Origin: OLB6 sp964493635
Lineage (GTDB): Bacteria; Bacteroidota; Ignavibacteria; Kapaibacteriales; Kapaibacteriaceae
Length of the DNA stretch: 64,000 nt
Direction of reading: 5' to 3'
Assembly: GCA_964493635.1 (NCBI GenBank)
Contig: CAZBOW010000001.1
Span: 62,001-126,000 of the forward strand
Positions 61,723 through 64,000 of the stretch are shown piece by piece. The notes beneath the pieces were generated by a model that was not told where the DNA came from, did not search any database, and worked only from the letters and a program-made list of their open reading frames with translations. Position numbers and translations under genes: made by a program. Numbering within the stretch: position 1 is the stretch's first letter; every line of letters begins with the position of its first letter.

Positions 61723-63186
61723 ATGCCTCTGCTTGTCATCACCGTCATCGTGGCCTGTCACATCATGGCCGGTCACACCCTGGCTTCGCTCTCGGCGCAA
61801 GAATTACGGACAACTCGCCTGGAAGTCTCGCCCCCGTCGTGGAGTGGCGCCGGTGGGGCATTCATTGGCACGCGATCTACAATGCCGCTCGTCTTGGGGA
61901 CGTCATCGCTCATACCACAGCCGGTGCAGATTCAGGTAGGGTCGCTTGGTTCGGTTCGCGCTGTTGAGGTGTCTGGGGCAGCCGAGACATGGTTGCGCGG
62001 TCCCGTTGCCGTTGGTGCACAGACTGGCACTACCCCAGGGACCCTTGTTCGTATTGCCTCAATCACTCCCCACGGTGGCACGGGGCTGGGTGTTGACCTC
62101 TCCGGTGCAGCGCAGTCCACCGGAATCGCCATTCGCATGGTAGGAACCTCCGGAAGCGACCATGCGGGTGTGATGATCAGCAGTGCTCAGAATGGTCTTG
62201 GCACCGGCATTCGACTTGGCGGCCCGCCGGGAACGCGTCCGACGCTTGCCACAGGAATCGACGTTACTGGCGGTACCGGTCTGCTCTACAACGCTCTGAC
62301 GGCAGGTAGCGGAACGGCCGTTCGCATTGGAGGTACTACCGCGCCGCAGCGCGGCGTCGACATCACCGTTGCGGGCGACGACCACGTTGGTGTGTATGCA
62401 CAAGGGAACACAAATGGTACCGGTGTGGTAGGGACGGTGGTGTCGGCCGCGTATCCGTCTCCGCTGGCACGACCACGAACCGGCGTCATGGGTTTGGCGG
62501 CAACCAATGCAAGTACGACGTCCGATACGCTCATTGGTGTGTGGGGCAGTACACGCCGCGGTGGCAGTGGGTCGAAGACGATGACGTCGATCGGGGTGTT
62601 GGCCACGGCCCACCATGAAACATCGTCGCATGGCGGTATTGCCATTGGCTTGAAAGCCGAAGCCGTCAGTATCGCCCCCGGAAACGCCACGGCCGTGGGG
62701 GCACTGCTTTCGTCGGTACCCAGTGCCGTGGCCCTTGCCGTTACCGATGGAACCGTCTTTCTTGGTAGTCATCCGCTGGAGCGTCCGCCCGAGTTGCTCT
62801 GGATGCCCGGTAGTGGTCAAACGGTTACCTATGCCTATAGTCTGCGCACAAGTGGACCACGGCATCGCACTGGAGTATCGACGGTGGAAGCAACGGCAGG
62901 CCCATCAGGGGTGGCCCCAGTGGGGGAGTCAGAACTGCTTGTGATCCGAGGGAACGTTATTCAATCGGTAATCCAGGGTCTTGGTGGTGGCCGCCACGGT
63001 AGGGAAGTAACGATACTGGTTACGGACCATCCCGTCGAATTCGAACATTCGTCCATTGCGGTGGCGGCAGAGCAGACCTTCCTTTTCCCGTTCGCACAGA
63101 ACTATGTTGTCCCTGTTGATGGAGCATTCACCGTATGGTACGATGGAGACGTCCAGCGCTGGCGCTGTCTCTCACGATCATGGTAA
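61723..63186 (+). CDS. Secreted beta-solenoid/tail-fibre-like protein
   Basis: A 487-residue exported protein with a signal peptide (LLVITVIVACHIMAGHTLA). Residues about 90-330 carry repeated beta turns with GTG, GVD, GVY and GVWGS phrases, like a beta solenoid or phage tail fibre. The C-terminal part (EVTILVTDHPVEFEHSSIA, ending FTVWYDGDVQRWRCLSRSW) is the tail-spike-like strand set found in surface proteins that precede a Trp-rich end. No T9SS sorting domain is obvious. It overlaps the next gene by 52 bases. The function is unknown; surface adhesion fits. Confidence 0.65.
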   Translation: MPLLVITVIVACHIMAGHTLASLSAQELRTTRLEVSPPSWSGAGGAFIGTRSTMPLVLGTSSLIPQPVQIQVGSLGSVRAVEVSGAAETWLRGPVAVGAQTGTTPGTLVRIASITPHGGTGLGVDLSGAAQSTGIAIRMVGTSGSDHAGVMISSAQNGLGTGIRLGGPPGTRPTLATGIDVTGGTGLLYNALTAGSGTAVRIGGTTAPQRGVDITVAGDDHVGVYAQGNTNGTGVVGTVVSAAYPSPLARPRTGVMGLAATNASTTSDTLIGVWGSTRRGGSGSKTMTSIGVLATAHHETSSHGGIAIGLKAEAVSIAPGNATAVGALLSSVPSAVALAVTDGTVFLGSHPLERPPELLWMPGSGQTVTYAYSLRTSGPRHRTGVSTVEATAGPSGVAPVGESELLVIRGNVIQSVIQGLGGGRHGREVTILVTDHPVEFEHSSIAVAAEQTFLFPFAQNYVVPVDGAFTVWYDGDVQRWRCLSRSW

Positions 63187-63791
63187 CCGTGTGTCTGCCA
63201 TCGGCGCATGGTGAACTCTTGATCAGTGGACGGGATACAACGGCTACTCCCGGCGAGCGCATTGGCATTCCGTTGGAGATTCGGAGTACTCGGCCGCTGA
63301 CCGCACCACGGACGCTTCAGCTTCAGATTCGCACACGGGCAAGTGTTCTGCTGCCGGAAGGGGCCTACCGGTGGGTGGGCAGTCGAGACATCCTACGCTA
63401 CGTTACCATCCGCCTCGACGCGGGGCCAGCCCGCACCGAGCAGGTTTGGATTCCCTACACGTGTGTCCTGGGCGATAGTGCGCAGATCGGCATCCGCATC
63501 GTTGGAGCCATCGTGCACGATTCCGGTTCGCGTGATACGACGAACGTACGGGTCGTACAATCCGGAACGCTTTCCGTGGCCGGAGTATGCACGGCGGGCG
63601 GACGACCGCGATTGTTTCACCCATGGGTTGCACGAACCGCCATGCCGGACCCTACGAGCGTATCGCAGGGCGTGTGGGATCTGCAGGGTCGCTACCTCGG
63701 ATCGTCCATCGAAGAAGTGTGTGCCGTGCGTGGCGTGGAGGCGTTATATGTCCAGCGGCTCCCGAGTGGAGGGCTGGTTGTTGGCCCCTAA
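63135..63791 (+). CDS. Small exported cohesin-like protein with a possible T9SS tail
   Basis: A 218-residue protein with a signal peptide (ALALSLTIMVTVCLPSAHG) and one beta-sandwich domain of the cohesin-like type (ATPGERIGIPLEIRSTRPL, up to GTLSVAGVC). The layout and the LGDSAQIGIRIVGAIV and GTLSVAGVC segments resemble the cohesin-like domain near the end of the 1304-residue surface protein (LGGALQTVLDIDTVIS and GRLTLTGDC). The last 40 residues (VWDLQGRYLGSS, ending GGLVVGP) look like a short T9SS sorting tail. It overlaps the previous gene and is last in the cassette. Confidence 0.65.
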   Translation: MVRWRRPALALSLTIMVTVCLPSAHGELLISGRDTTATPGERIGIPLEIRSTRPLTAPRTLQLQIRTRASVLLPEGAYRWVGSRDILRYVTIRLDAGPARTEQVWIPYTCVLGDSAQIGIRIVGAIVHDSGSRDTTNVRVVQSGTLSVAGVCTAGGRPRLFHPWVARTAMPDPTSVSQGVWDLQGRYLGSSIEEVCAVRGVEALYVQRLPSGGLVVGP

Positions 63792-63801
63792 CGCACCGCG
63801 G

Positions 63802-64000
63802 TTACAGTCCAACGCGCTCAAAGATGACATCTACGTTCTTGAGCATGCGCGCTTCGTTGAAGATCTCTGCCAGGTGCTCTTGTGATACATGGGCTGTCAC
63901 CTCGGTATCAGCTGCAAGCAGCGACTGCAGCGGTGTACCGGTTTCCCACGTTTTCATGGCATTGCGTTGCACCAACGTATAGGCTTCCTCCCGACTGACA
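63802..64000 (-). CDS. purB: Adenylosuccinate lyase, C-terminal end (5' part beyond window)
   Basis: The last 65 residues of PurB, the lyase of purine synthesis that releases fumarate from SAICAR and adenylosuccinate. The visible segment REEAYTLVQRNAMKTWETG, then HLAEIFNEARMLKNVDVIF and the terminal ERVGL match the PurB helical C-terminus. The reading frame stays open to base 64000. It converges on the secreted cassette with 10 bases between stops. Confidence 0.9.
   Translation of the reverse strand, partial: VSREEAYTLVQRNAMKTWETGTPLQSLLAADTEVTAHVSQEHLAEIFNEARMLKNVDVIFERVGL

Overview
The window reads as a chromosomal segment of a GC-rich, Gram-negative member of the Bacteroidota/Chlorobi assemblage, most likely a Kapabacteria- or Ignavibacteria-like lineage. 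I infer this from large secreted proteins with type A type IX secretion (T9SS) sorting tails, a TonB receptor followed by a DUF4249 lipoprotein, an LptD outer-membrane assembly gene beside a LolA/LolB-like gene, and Bacteroidota-type promoters (TAnnTTTG -7 box, best example TTTG-N19-TATATTTG before two tRNAs). No rRNA gene is present, so the lineage call is inference. The sequence looks like a short-read or metagenome scaffold. It has six runs of exactly 100 N; three of them are flanked by exact 55-bp duplications, and collapsing each duplication restores one open reading frame.

Layout. 1-9.5 kb: end of phoH, a lipoprotein/LysM envelope pair, valS, a thiolase, an isolated nuoF, nadD, a lone sugar-type ABC permease, a small unknown gene and a tRNA-Ala/tRNA-Asp unit. 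9.5-18.5 kb: a coupled minus-strand set (S8 protease, SDR, ABC exporter), then ygfZ, a second SDR, a 636-residue TlpA-like redox protein, and a divergent Xre regulator/unknown pair. 18.5-29.9 kb: ferredoxin/amidohydrolase/ATP-grasp-like operon, TonB receptor plus DUF4249, an operon with an RdgB-carboxymuconolactone-decarboxylase fusion, a pyrimidine phosphorylase, a thioredoxin-like protein, and an ECF sigma/anti-sigma pair directly behind pepA. 31-43 kb: penicillin-acylase-family protein, an epimerase and two very large T9SS-exported proteins. 43-54 kb: pepF, a TPR protein, an M24 peptidase, meaB, glmS, lptD and a LolA-like gene. 54-59 kb: a tightly overlapping plus-strand set (6-pyruvoyl-tetrahydropterin-synthase-type enzyme, folE, rnhB, Na+/solute symporter, CDP-alcohol phosphatidyltransferase, ftsY). 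59-63.8 kb: six small membrane or secreted proteins, two sharing a C-terminal module I do not recognise. The right edge holds the 3' end of purB on the minus strand.

Genes are packed very tightly. Many junctions are ATGA, GTGA, TAATG, TGATG or TTGA overlaps, so translational coupling is common, and these overlaps were used to choose starts. No stretch above 300 bases lacks a gene. I saw no CRISPR array, insertion sequence, prophage or integrase. The least explained material is the secreted cassette at 59.9-63.8 kb, the RdgB fusion at 24 kb, the divergent Xre pair at 18 kb, and a recurring pattern of 10-13-bp tandem repeats at or near gene junctions.
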